From assembly GCA_916700875.1 (NCBI GenBank), contig CAKAKS010000062.1:18041626-18105625 (forward strand): a DNA stretch of 64,000 nt, read 5' to 3'. Shown here in pieces: positions 1 through 10,835 of the stretch. A program made the translations under genes and the position numbers. Numbering within the stretch: position 1 is the first letter of the stretch; each line of letters opens with the position of its first letter. This DNA is from Sebastes aleutianus. Lineage: Eukaryota > Chordata > Actinopteri > Perciformes > Sebastidae. The notes under the pieces were generated by a model, which worked only from the letters and a program-made list of their open reading frames with translations, searched no databases and was not told the origin of the DNA.

Positions 1-1598
1 TGGTTGGTTTTGGTGTTTTCATGAGATTGACTGACAATAAGAAAAATATAGAATAACACCAGCCTTATCCTTCAAATGTATAGTATGCCATATCTGTCAT
101 TAATTACTGTAATTTCATGCACATTATAGGGTTTTCCATTTAATTTCATTCTAAATTGATTGTGTTTTTCTGCATTAATTAAAAATGAGATGTCTCTAAG
201 GAGTCAAATCCATTAATGATACTGCAGCAAGCTCACAGTTCGAAACCCAGTGAAGTCAAGTGTGAAATCTGAAGTCCACCACTGTTGACAGAGATGGACA
301 TAATAAGACAATAACTTTAATTTAAATATAAATCCCTGTGGGTTTTATGCCGTGCAACACCCAGTCAAGCTCATCTCTGACAGCGCCTCTTGCATTTCCA
401 CAGACTTGACAACCAGCTCACACAGAGGCACGCACATCATTTGCTCAACTGAATTAAAAACCTCCAACGTGGCGGTCTCTGCTCTGAGAGCTCAGCTCTG
501 ACAGCAGACTACTGGGTCAACAACTGTGGCCGGAGCAGCCCAAATCTACCGGCCTCATTTGCAAACTCTCAATTAAAGTGAGAGTGCAGGCGGGCCAGCA
601 GCAGCCTGAATGGATAACTAAGATCAACAGTCTGGCGCTAATGATGAGCGCTCAGCGTACGTGCACGGCTGAGACGCAGTGGGAAGGATGTAGCACCAGG
701 GAGCTGGCACGGCAAATGAGAAAAAGGTGAGATACTCTTTAATGAAGAGCAAAAATAGGGTCCTACTGGAGCACATTTCACATGCATTAAGAGTATATAA
801 AAATGCTAAATCTGAGTGTGGAGAGAGCATCAAAATACGCATTAAATAAAACACATTCCTGAAAAATGGTCAATCATTAGTCCTTCAAATCCAAAATTGT
901 TCAGCGTTCAGCATCTGAGGTTATCTTCCATGTTAAAAATAGACACAGTCGTCAGTACAAGTTTAAGTTCACATGGTGGCAGCAGCCGGTGTTTAGGTTG
1001 CTATAGAAACCGCAGGTTCATACTATTACTTTTGGCTTCAGATGAAGCTTCAAAACAAGACTGAAAAAAAAGAAAAATCAGATGAATGATTTTACCTGTG
1101 CCACTTTATTTGTTGCTACGAGGCAGGCAAGGAAAAATAAAAGCCGGAGAAAAAGGAGAAAAAAAAGAAAAGAATAAACCTCCGGAGAGATCAGATCAGA
1201 ACAAAACCACTCAAGTCCAGTTTATTCTCCCCCAAGATCACAGTGCTGTCAAGCTAATGGTAACACATGACATTAATGAAAACAGTACTCAACAAGAAAC
1301 CTAAAGAGTATAGCAGAAAATAAAGAAAGAGTAGAAGAACGACAAAAATGCATACATATAGCATACTATAAAAATGACATCCACATATACATACATGTAT
1401 ACATACACACATATAGTACATGCATACAGTATTTACATAAAACATGTAATAATTAATAACAAATTAACTCAAAGTGGTCAACTAAGTAAAGGTGTAAAAC
1501 GTACATTCATACAAGATTAGTGGTGCCTGCTAAGAGTATAATCTGGTGCTAATCAGAACAGTGTACATTTATTATGATAAAATACAAATATAAAAGTA
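1..1598. other. Non-coding, presumed baiap3 intron
   Basis: No exon-like or transposon-like element could be supported on either strand. Short A-rich and CA/TA-rich tracts occur at 1140-1180 and 1370-1440. If the exon at 4619-4761 is correct, this is intron 1 of that gene. Confidence 0.5.
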
Positions 1599-1953
1599 GA
1601 GCTGCAAAGATGAATCGATTAGTTGTTAATGATTAAATTAATTGGCAACTATTTTGATAATTGATTAATCGGTTTGAGTAATTTCTAAGGGGAAAAAAAG
1701 TCAAAATTCTCTGATTCCAGCTCCTTATATGTGAATATTTTCAGGTTTCTTTACTCCTCTATGACAGTAAACTGAATATATTTGAGTTGTGGACAAAACA
1801 AGACATTTGAGGACGTCATCTTGGGCTTTTGGAAAAACTGATCGACATTTTCTCACCATTTTCTAAAATTTTATAGACCAAAAAACGAATCGATTAATGG
1901 GGAAAATAATCGACAGATTAATCGACAATGAAAATAATCATTAGTTGCAGCCC
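1599..1953 (-). mobile_element. MITE family G (hAT-like, complete copy)
   Basis: Ends are gagctgcaaagatgaatcg and ...ttagttgcagccc, which form imperfect terminal inverted repeats of the gggctgcaac type common in fish. Flanks tataaaagta and tataaagta suggest an 8-10 bp target duplication. The interior contains repeated cgattaat motifs. It has no coding capacity. Confidence 0.8.
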
Positions 1954-2072
1954 TATAAAGTAGTTTATCTAAGGCGTGCACATCTTCATATGCCCAGGTG
2001 AGATCTATTTTACTGTCTGGATGGCATGTTTGGAAGGTGTAAATTGGATTTGTCCAATGTTTCTTGATTACC

Positions 2073-2575
2073 TAATTTATTATTTAGTCCATGAAATGTC
2101 AGGAAATAGCCATGTCAATTTCCAAAAAGGTAATGTCTTTGCATTGCTCCTTTTGTCCGACCAACAGTCCGAAACTCAAAGTTATTCAATTTACTACAAT
2201 TTAAGACGAGGAAAAGCAACAAATCCTCACATTTGGGAAAGTGCAAACGTCAAATATTTCTTATTTTTGCTTGAAAAGTGACTGAAACGATTAATCGGCC
2301 ATCAAATAAATTGCAGATGGAAACATGGCTTTGGAACCAGAGAGTCGCCAGTTCAAGTCCTCGTATGGATCAAATATGGACTGACAGCTGGAGAGATACC
2401 AATTCTGCTCTGGGGGCGCCGTACCAAGGTTGACCCTGCATGTGTGCTGTGTATAAAGAGGGATTTGCAAAAGATACATTTCAAATGCCAATTTCCTTGT
2501 GGATTGTGTGGATTGACAAATAATAATAAATTAAATTAGATTGGATCGACTAATCGTTTCAACTGTAGTCCAATG
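2073..2575 (+). mobile_element. Second G-type MITE, split by a SINE
   Basis: A related element starts near gtccatgaaatgtcagg and reads to acgattaatcggccatc (about 2305). It resumes at about 2543 with ggatcgactaatcgtttcaac. The 230 bp in between is a SINE (separate entry). Interior motifs caacagtccgaaactcaaag and cacatttgggaaa are typical of the family. Confidence 0.6.
2310..2540 (+). mobile_element. tRNA-derived SINE inserted in the G-type MITE
   Basis: A B-box-like agttcaagtcc follows ggaaccagagagtcgcc. The 3' part ends in an A/T-rich tail (attgacaaataataataaatt). The head is similar to that of the SINE at 18030-18345. The A box is decayed. Confidence 0.5.
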
Positions 2576-3589
2576 TGCCATCTCAGTGATATGGAAAATT
2601 GTATCCATTTAATTTTCTAGTGTCGTCTCTTCACATCTGAAACATCTAAATTAGCATGTTACATGGGGAAGCCTGACTTTTGTCTTTTATTAGGAAAAAA
2701 AGTAAAAGTGCTCTCTTTATTTCTTCCCGCTAAACAGCAAGTTGGTACTGTATATAATGTTATGATGGCTTTCATCATTGGCTTCGTATGCAAGTGACTT
2801 AATTAAAGAAGTCTTGCTGAATTTTTGATGTTTGACATACATACAAAAATACATGCATTGACACATACTATATAATATACATACAGTTTACACACACACA
2901 CACCCATCTAAACCCATGTGCCCGTAACTTTCATGGATAGTAAATTCACTCAAACACATACATAAACTAAAACAGGGGGTGATGTGCTCTCCTGTTATAT
3001 GATGAGAGGTCTCTGCAAAAGCAGCGGTATGCTTTATTGCTGTGCACTAAAGGAGACATGTGGACATCAGAAGCATGTGGTGTAAACTGATACACAATAA
3101 AGCAGCATTTGTGATGCCCTCAGAGCCTGACTGTGCATGTAATAGTGTGGTTGATGTGTCCTTGGGGGACAGGCAGCTTGTGCATGGCCTGCTCACAGCA
3201 AGTCACAACTCTGTCATAAATGCCAAACGCATTAAAACATTCTGTTGACAAGAAATAATGACCTGTGGCTTCGGCTGGACGACCAGCGGAAAACACATGA
3301 ATAGAAGACATGAATTATTTCTAATGTGCTTTCGGAGCTGCACTGTTATTACTTGTCCCTAAAAGGCAACAATCAAGCAAACTATGAAGAGATATATTAA
3401 TAAACAGCATGGCTCCTACTTCTTGCTCAAACTCAAGCAAGGCTTAATTTGTTGTTTCTCCTAAAAGCAAATGCAGAGAGGGCATCGCAACTTTACTTTT
3501 AACATCATAAGTTAATCTTCTGCCACTCAGAGTGCCCGGAAGGATTTCATTACATGTCAATATTTTCAATCCACCAAAATTCCACAAAT

Positions 3590-4556
3590 TCCCTTCATCC
3601 CTCGTGTGTGGAGTACCACAAGGATCGGTGCTAAGATGCATTTTATTTTCTCTTTACATGTTACCCCTTAAGTTACATTATGAAAAAGGATGGAGTGTTG
3701 TATCACTGTTACGCTGACGACACACAGTTGTACCTCCCTTTGAGACCTGGTGGCCCTGATACGCTGAAACGCCTGTTTGACTGCCTAAGGGATATATAAA
3801 GCACTGGATGGCGAGTAACTTCTTGAAACTTAACGAGAGTAAGACAGAAATTAAAATTTTGGACCCCCCAGATATTGCTAAAAATGTAGCTGTGACCTAG
3901 GACCACTATCTGGTTATGTCAAACCCTACGCTAAAAGTCTTGGCATTTTATTTGACCCCAATTTTAAATTTGACAAAACAAATAAATGCTGTTGTTAAGT
4001 CATCTTTTTACCATCTTAGAGTTTTAAGCAAGCACAAGTTCTCTTTTAGAGATTTTGAGGCAATAATTCATGTTTTTATCTCTTCTCACTTGGATTATTG
4101 CGATGCAGTATATCTCGGAGTCAGACAATGCCGCGCCCTCAGCTGCTGATTTGAATGGCATTGCAGTGGTTACCAGGGTAATTTAGAGTTGACTACAATA
4201 TATTACTTTTTGGTTTTTAAGCTTCGAACGGGTCAGCTCCAGCATATCTCAGTGACCTTTTACATCCCCACTCTCCTCCTAGAACACTGAGGATATCGGA
4301 TAAGCTGCTGCTTTCCATCCCCGATAGTCGTTTGAGGCGTAATGGTGACCGCGCCTTTTCCGTGCCCGGGCCCAAGTTGTGGAATTGCCTCCCTCTACAT
4401 GTTCGATCAGCCCCCACATATCAAATGCTTCAAATTCCGGCTAAAAACCCCACTTATTTTCTCTGGCTTTCAATGTGTGTTAGATACTGTCAATATGTCA
4501 ACTGCGGGTTGTTTTTAAACTGTGCTATATAAATAAACTGATTTGACTTGACGAAT
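3590..4556 (+). pseudogene. L2-clade LINE fragment, reverse transcriptase relic
   Basis: This is a 5'-truncated and frame-shifted copy. It has GVPQGSVL followed by LFSLYMLPL (about 3609-3671), a YADD catalytic box at 3710-3721 in another frame, and SSFYHLRVLSKHKFSF with SSHLDYCDAVYLGV (3994-4128). Near the C-terminus is GDRAFSVPGPKLWNCLP (4343-4393). The 3' end gtgctatataaataaactgatttgac is the usual L2 tail. Frameshifts and stops separate these pieces, so it is inactive. It lies in the presumed first intron of baiap3. Confidence 0.85.
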
Positions 4557-4618
4557 GCCACATCCATGAAACACCATCATATAGGACTTGTGTGCATGTG
4601 TGCACGCCAGTGACTCAC

Positions 4619-4761
4619 CTGCGAGGTAAAGGGTCAGGACAGTGTGTGAGGGGGCTGCTGGCGGTGGGCGACGGCTCCCTTCGGCTCCTCAGCGACTGGC
4701 TCCTCTGCACCTGCCTCAGCACACTACTCTTCAGGTCCAGCAGCGTCGTCATGATCTTTCA
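4619..4761 (-). CDS. baiap3: First coding exon of a BAIAP3-like gene (partial gene)
   Basis: On the - strand an acceptor (ctttgtgtctgttgtggcag) precedes TGAAAGATC and an ATG at 4752. The exon encodes 44 residues plus two bases and ends at 4619 before the strong donor gtgagt. The protein begins MTTLLDLKSSVLRQVQRSQS, then SLRSRREPSPTASS. The first 16 residues match the start of vertebrate BAIAP3 (BAI1-associated protein 3), which I recall as MSTLLDIKSSVLRQVQ. BAIAP3 is a Munc13-like protein with C2 and MHD domains, acting in dense-core vesicle and endosome traffic of neuroendocrine cells. The remaining exons would lie to the left, past position 1; I could not find any within 1-4600. The 5' untranslated exon(s) would lie at higher coordinates. 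GC content is clearly higher than in the surrounding sequence. Confidence 0.75.
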
Positions 4762-5782
4762 CTGCCACAACAGACACAAAGAGCAAACATCAAGACGCTG
4801 TCACTCGGGTGCAACCCCCCTGATTCACAATCTCTATTCTAGAGAAGTGAGGCAAAATACATTTAATTTCAGCTGTGGGATCACATTTATCAAACCATCT
4901 GTTTCTAGAAATCTTTTGGTCTAATCGGCTGCATAATGACCCCCTTTGCTCTTTTAACATAATTATACTCTTCCTCAGCACAAGGTGTGTTCTATTTCGG
5001 TCTAACCGGTGCCGTGGGGTGTGCAATTTATCCTCCAACCTTTTGGTCTGGTCAGTTCAGACGCAATCAACCTTTATTTTTGGGATCACACTTGGTTTGT
5101 ACAAAATATGCAAATTAAGAAACCTCGCCGCAGAGCTGAGAGCCACAAGAGCCCCATAACAACAAAGTCATAAAAACGGCTGTATCATTAAAATTAAATA
5201 GAGCTAAGTAAAAGCTATGTTTAGAAATGATTCCCCTGGATGTGTTAATCGTAGACCTGGAGCGTCTGCAGGGTAAAAAATTACAGAAAGACCTAAAAAC
5301 TATACCCAGAATATGTTGCAAAAACAGCTCAGTCAAAGCCAGATGATGTCGAAACAAAGAATATTGAGATTTCTACTGAGGGTCAACAACAGAAGAGCTT
5401 GTAGGAAAAGTGTCTGGGCTTCACAGAGACGTAGTCTAATAATGAGGCACTATGGTTTAATGAGAAGCACATTCAGTAAGAATTTCTCTACCTACTGTAC
5501 CTGTACAGCTCACAAGTATGACAATCTATAATTAAGCTTGTTTTGTTTATTGAATAATTTACACTTTACTTGGTGAAAACATGGCAGTTTTGCAATCAAA
5601 GCCAGTTAAATGTTTATTGTTCACACTAAGAACTTACTAAGAACAATACTTACACAACATGGAGCTGCTAGCAGGGGGCAAGGGGTTGCTAGCATTTTTT
5701 TTTAGCATAAAGAAAAAAGAAAACTGGGTTGGACTGGTTGTTTTTAAACAACCATTACTTTCTGCTGCGCTACAGCCGCACC
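4762..5782. other. Non-coding, upstream of baiap3 exon
   Basis: May hold untranslated leader exons of the - strand gene, but none can be placed. No recognised repeat. Confidence 0.4.
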
Positions 5783-5898
5783 TGATTTGACTGCTATCAG
5801 GCCATTAAATGTGCATTATCACTCACTAGCATCATAGATGTGGGTCATTAGGGGCCTGCTACACCTACTACGTTGTAAAAGTGAAAGCAAAACTTATG

Positions 5899-6359
5899 CT
5901 GCCTTCAAATGAAACTTGTGAGCTCGTGTTTACAGTGAGAACACCGCTGCTAAGCAACGGCAAAATTAACGTTACTGTCGGCGTCTAGAAGCCATAGAGG
6001 CTAACAATTAAGCAAGCTAGCAAGTGGGTAACATTATGCAGGAAATGCAAAGGCATCACGACAAAGGAAAAAGATGAGGCCGTTGGGAATATCAACATTT
6101 TCCTCAGACATATTATAAAATGACGAAGAAAAACAATACACACTATAACTAAAATTGCAATATATTAACTTATTATGTAACGGTAAATTAACTTCCATGG
6201 CCTCCGCCATTTCTGACAATTTCAACAAACACGTCACAACTCGTGAACTCTGAGCTTTTCAGAAACTTTCCGCTTACGAGGTCGTGAAAACCACAAGAGG
6301 GGGCGTTCATATGGACTCTTCTTGTGAACACGGTAAACACGACCCCATTTGAAGGCACC
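5899..6359. mobile_element. MITE family J, about 460 bp
   Basis: The left end is ctgccttcaaatgaaac with gctcgtgtttac, and the right end is gtaaacacgaccccatttgaaggcac. These form terminal inverted repeats of the gtgccttcaaatg type. The interior has ctcgtgaactctgagcttttc and acaagagggggcgttcat motifs of this fish family. Non-coding. Confidence 0.65.
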
Positions 6360-6384
6360 ATTAAAAGCAACACGTTCTAACACG

Positions 6385-6700
6385 TAAAACTGAATGAAAC
6401 GTTACATTTTGAACACAAACAAAAAGGCTTCTTTAGGTTTAGGTAACAAACCTACAACTTCTTTTGTTTTAGGCAACAAAAGCACTTAGTGAAAGTGAAA
6501 CTTAACGCTTGTGAACACAAAGACAACTACACATTGTTGGTTTCACACAGGATGCAAATCCCGGCCTCCTGGATGAAAGCCCTGTGTTTTGTGTCCCATC
6601 CATCTCCTCCGACCTCCAATCTGTCTGTCTATACTAAAGCGACTCACTTCCAATTTTGCTCCAGTCATAATTACCAAAGTCACTAGAGGTCACTGTCGTC
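6385..6700 (+). mobile_element. Degenerate F/C-family MITE fragment
   Basis: Contains tttaggtttaggtaacaaac, gttttaggcaacaaaagcac, ttggtttcacacaggatgc and cctcctggatgaaagccctg. These are the order of motifs seen in the longer copies at 46.2-47.2 and 55.7-56.3 kb. The ends are not preserved. Confidence 0.5.
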
Positions 6701-6848
6701 TTCTTTTATTACTTCTTTCGTTGATCGCCCATGTTAATAGATGACAAAACCTACTATTGGGTGTAGCAGGGCCCTACTGACCCACATCTATGAGGATTAT
6801 AACCACTGATAACACACATTTAATGGCCTGATATCAGTCTAATCGGCT

Positions 6849-9384
6849 GGTTGATTAGTGAGCGTTATAGGTGCTGAAACAGTAGTTGGATTTTCTTGTC
6901 TTTGGACAGAGCCAGGCCAGCTGTTTCGTGCACTTTGACCAACCATTGCATTTTGAGGACAAAGAATTTATCATGAGAAACCAAATCCTTTTTATAATTT
7001 CCAAGACTAACTTTTTCAAAATGTTGTTTGCGTTAATCCGCCTGGGCTTAAAACTGATTAATGACTGTGTTTAACAAATGATTGATTCTTAATAGCATTA
7101 ACCAGAATTATTAAAATAGAAAGCTATTTAGGAAGGAATTGGACATTATATTTAATAACCACGTTAATATTTTAAAAGCATCACTTCCTTTATGTGGCAG
7201 CTTTTCACTTTGATGAGGTATAACAGACGCAGGAATGTTATCCAAGCGTTTGCAGGGAGATGCTACTTTGGTCTGTCGTGACTGTGAAATATGAATTTAG
7301 AGAAATGACCTCAGAGAAATTGGCACTGTGTTGCTAAGCAATTCACTGAGCCCGAGCGGGTCTTTCTCAGAACCATAAACTGAACTCTCATTTTGGCTTC
7401 ATGGCGTCTTTAAAGTATAACTGAATTATACGACCTCATAATAATAATATTGTGCACCGTCAGTGCTTCCCGCAGTAGGAGAGCTAAAGAATAAAGGAAA
7501 CCGTTCTGTTTAGGGAACTTTAATGAAACTGTGCACGTCTGCATTTTCCCCCAGAAAAAAGGTGAAGTAAGCAAACGTTGCAGTTTCTTTTCAATAGCAA
7601 CATCGATTGCTTTTATATCAGCTCGATGTATCCTCTTAACTGTGAACCAAAGCTGAGTCTGTAGGCACAGAACTTCTTTAATGGGAACATACTGTATTCT
7701 ACGTGATTAAATCACCACATAATTGGCGTGAATATTATTTTTAACGCCCCTTTATGACCTTTTATTGTCAAAAGTCAGACACTGAACTTCATTGCGTGTC
7801 TGCAGTATATCTACCCTTTATTAGGAGTTAATCCTTTTAATCTCAACAGAAGGTTGGGTGTCTATAAATACCTGCGGTTCAATATCGAAGTCGGTCACTA
7901 CACCCTCACAGGAACAGAATGCATTTATGATCTGCCTCATTTTTCAAGTACAACATAACATTTCAAGCCATGTTTACAGTGCAGCAGCCTGCGTTGCATT
8001 TCACTATTCAATTTCAAATAAAAAGGCATGAAAATTATCTGATTTTGAGGTCATTAATGGCATAAATGTCAGTATAGTTCCTACAGCAGAAAACACTCAG
8101 GGATGCTCACACGTCTGCCTAGCAACGGAGGAAGAGAGTGAAGCTTATTGTCAAATCAAAAGAGTCTCCTTAACGGCATCCAATTGCTTTTGTCCCCGCT
8201 TGTCCAATTTACTGCATGTTGAATGTGATGTGAGCTCCAGTGATACCGGCTCCACCTGGATGTCTTTAGAGAGCCTCCAACAGTCGGCCTGCTGATGAGC
8301 AGCGGCGAAGAAAGAAGAGACTCCAAATAAAAAGAGAGGAATGACAAGGGCACAAGAGAGAGGCTTTGATTGATGGAAAAGTTGTTTCAGAAGACAGTCA
8401 GACAGACTCAGACAGTCAGACGCTCTTTTCAATAGTTGACAGCTGACGTCTGTGTGAAAAAAGGCAGCAATGAGCCACGGTTGCTCGGAGCTTGTTCTGA
8501 TTTTTCCAACGAGCAAAAGACACAATAGTCGCTTGTTATTAACAAACTGTGAGGAGGACAATTAGCTCAGTGTGTATGCGGAAAGAGACTCATTTTACAA
8601 GTTGATTTTTCTTTGGTTTGAAGGTTGTTTTGAATTACAGTCGCTTACACTGAATGGATTCCTAGAAAAGGAAAGATATTTGTGTGACTGCTATCATTCG
8701 GCGCTCCAGGCCAATTGCACACAGAGAGCAGCGTGGAGTCCGCTTTCCAGCGCAGAGTGAGCCAGAAATTCATGGTACGAGAAGTTACATCATCGGCTGA
8801 GCCAGAGGACAGTATGCTATCGATCCAGGAGGCTGACACCTGTTATCCACTTGGAGCATCCACACTTTACTCTATTAGACTCAAGTGTCTGGGCTCCTTC
8901 TCTGTCAGATATCATCAATGTGTCATTTCCAACTGAGAAACCGGTGGAATTTCCTCTTTTTTTTGTTTTACTTCACATAGTGATTCCCTATGTTTTTCCA
9001 AACTGGCAGACAGGGATGAGGTGTAAACATAATATTTTCAATCAAATGTGGCGGACATACTTCTCAACAACATGTCTTGTGCTTTAGGATGAGTTGAAGT
9101 AGCGAGTATTGATGCGTCACGTATGATGGATTTGTTTTTGGAGTGCCACTGCTCGACATCTTGAGAAAGCTCTTGGTGTTTGAGTCTGATTGAATCTCAG
9201 AGCGGTGGAGACTTGCTGCTGTCAATCTCCATTGTAGCTGCGCTGAAAATATGCCATAAATATTAAAGGCTAAATTTAGATATTTATCAACAGGAATAAG
9301 AAACAGCGGGGTAAAATGCATAGAGTGTTTTTACCTCTTACAAAAGGAATATTATATTTGAGGGTTTCAAAATGTCTTACCTAC
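6849..9384. other. Non-coding spacer
   Basis: AT-rich sequence. A 136-codon open frame on the - strand (8151-8561) has no recognisable domain, no exon signals and a composition like its surroundings. Otherwise nothing was seen. Confidence 0.4.
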
Positions 9385-9855
9385 AGTATAAAGCTTTAAA
9401 TGAACTGGCTCCCTCATTATATCTCCAGCTTTATTTCCCCATATACTCCATTACGCCCCTTACGCTCCCTTGATGGCGGTTACTTAATCATTCCTTGATT
9501 TAATAAGAACTCTTTTGGTGGTCGAGCCTTTGCCCACCAATCTCTCACTGAAGGCTCTGTTGATACTTTCAACTCCAGGCTGAAAACACGTCTATTTTCT
9601 GTTCACTATGACCCCTCCTAATTTCACCAGCTGGGAACCCAAATCACTGCTATAGCTACCCATTAGGGTTATACTGTATGATCTTGGTTTTTAAAATGAC
9701 TAACCTCAACCTTGTTGTCACACTAACATTATTACCTGTGTGAGAGTATGTGTACTTTTACGTGTAATATTGTGTTTTCTTTTCTGTTGTTTTTTTACTG
9801 ACTTGTAAAGTGTGCAGAGAATCTCTGGGTAATGGGCATTTTAAATAAACTGAGG
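9385..9855 (+). pseudogene. LINE 3'-end relic
   Basis: A frame reads YKALNELAPSLYLQLYFP, the motif near the C-terminus of L2/CR1-type reverse transcriptase proteins, and is then broken by stops. The 3' region ends gggcattttaaataaactg. No catalytic part remains. Confidence 0.55.
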
Positions 9856-10005
9856 GGTCGCAGGTTCAAATCCGGCTTGGGGCCCTTCTGTGTGGAGTTT
9901 GCATGTTCTCCCGTGTTAGCGTGGGTTTTCTCCGGGTTCTCCGGTTTTCACCCCACAGTCCAAAGACATGCGGGTTAGGTTCATTGTTGACTCTAAACAA
10001 CTGGA
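9856..10005 (+). mobile_element. tRNA-derived SINE fragment
   Basis: A B box (caggttcaaatcc) is followed by the widespread fish SINE body gtgtggagtttgcatgttctc, then gggttttctccgggttctcc and cagtccaaagacatgcggg. The A box and tail are missing. It abuts a G-family MITE fragment on its right. Confidence 0.65.
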
Positions 10006-10007
10006 CT

Positions 10008-10170
10008 GTCAAAAGAAGACATTTAAAGTCATCACCTTGGACTTTGAGGAACTGGGATGGACATCTTTCATAGTTTTCTGACATTTAATAGACCAAACGA
10101 ATTATCGATTAATCTGGAATATAATCGGCAGATTGATCGATAATGAAATAATTGTTAGATGCAGCCCTAA
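10008..10170. mobile_element. G-family MITE fragment
   Basis: Ends gaaataattgttagatgcagccct, with cgattaatctggaatataatcg just before. This matches one half of the complete copy at 1599-1953. The other half is absent. Confidence 0.65.
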
Positions 10171-10648
10171 AGGAAATGTCGAGGAATCACAAATCCGATT
10201 TTAGTGGTAATTTGAATCAGTTTTATTTCTTATCCATAATGTTCCAGTATAGAGGAAAGTCTCCTGCAGGTGCATTTATGTGCATCTTGACCGTCAGAGG
10301 CTACTGCTCACTGATTTATGCTCTACTTACTGGGTGACTTTATATCTAACAGTGTGATGCTCTCTTCATGACATCTCTAAAAGGCCGTGCAGCTGAAATA
10401 CCTGAGGCATGTTTTCTCGCGGTGGTAAACAGGAAAAATGTTCCAAACAAACCTGCTCAGGCATCACATCATATCCACTACATGCAGCCTGGTAAGCACC
10501 GACTGTTGACAGCTAACAGGCACCGCAGAGCAGCTGTCTCCCAGGTGAACTCATTTCAATTACGGGAGTGGATCTCTCCCAACTGGATTTCACTCTGTCT
10601 CAGCCGTCAGCCCGTGGTGACAAAACGGGGTCGACGTGCCACCGCCGG

Positions 10649-10835
10649 TGAGGCGCCGGCTGCCAAGGAAACACTGTCAAAGCCAAGTAAATGCCTTTCT
10701 CGCTACATTGGTGCCAAAGTCGTGCCAGGGAAACACTTTCTAATGCTCACCAGTGTCTCTCCTGTGAGAGCCAATGAGCCCGGCAGCCAAAGGCGCCTTG
10801 CTGATAGGGATGGAGTGTCTCTATGGTAACAGCAG
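10649..10835. promoter_or_regulatory. Candidate cis-element with three RFX/X-box-like motifs
   Basis: Three sequences resemble X-box half or full sites: ggctgccaaggaaac (near 10657-10672), cgtgccagggaaac (near 10721-10734) and tctctatggtaac (near 10818-10830). They sit in a GC-richer island (10500-10850) of otherwise AT-rich spacer DNA, free of recognised repeats. RFX sites are typical of neuronal and ciliary gene control, which would fit a neuroendocrine gene such as baiap3. The functional link is inference only. Confidence 0.25.

Larger units (their letters stand above)
5783..6848. repeat. Long inverted repeat enclosing nested MITEs
   Basis: Sequence 5783-5866 (tatcaggccattaaatgtg ... gatgtgggtca ... 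ctgctacacc) is repeated in reverse complement at about 6760-6848. The arms are about 85 nt and imperfect, and similarity may extend further outward. Such arms look like the long termini of a DNA transposon. The roughly 900 bp inside holds element J (5899-6359) and a degenerate fragment of the F/C family. Confidence 0.65.

Noticed and set aside
1..4600. Further baiap3 exons
   Set aside because: I looked for C2-domain or linker-like frames on the - strand and found only LINE, MITE and SINE material, so no further exon is claimed.
8151..8561. 136-codon open frame on the - strand
   Set aside because: Composition like surrounding spacer, no domain and no exon signals; judged a chance frame.
10368..10829. 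153-codon open frame on the + strand
   Set aside because: No recognisable domain, no splice context and no homologue that I know. The region is better seen as non-coding with possible regulatory motifs.
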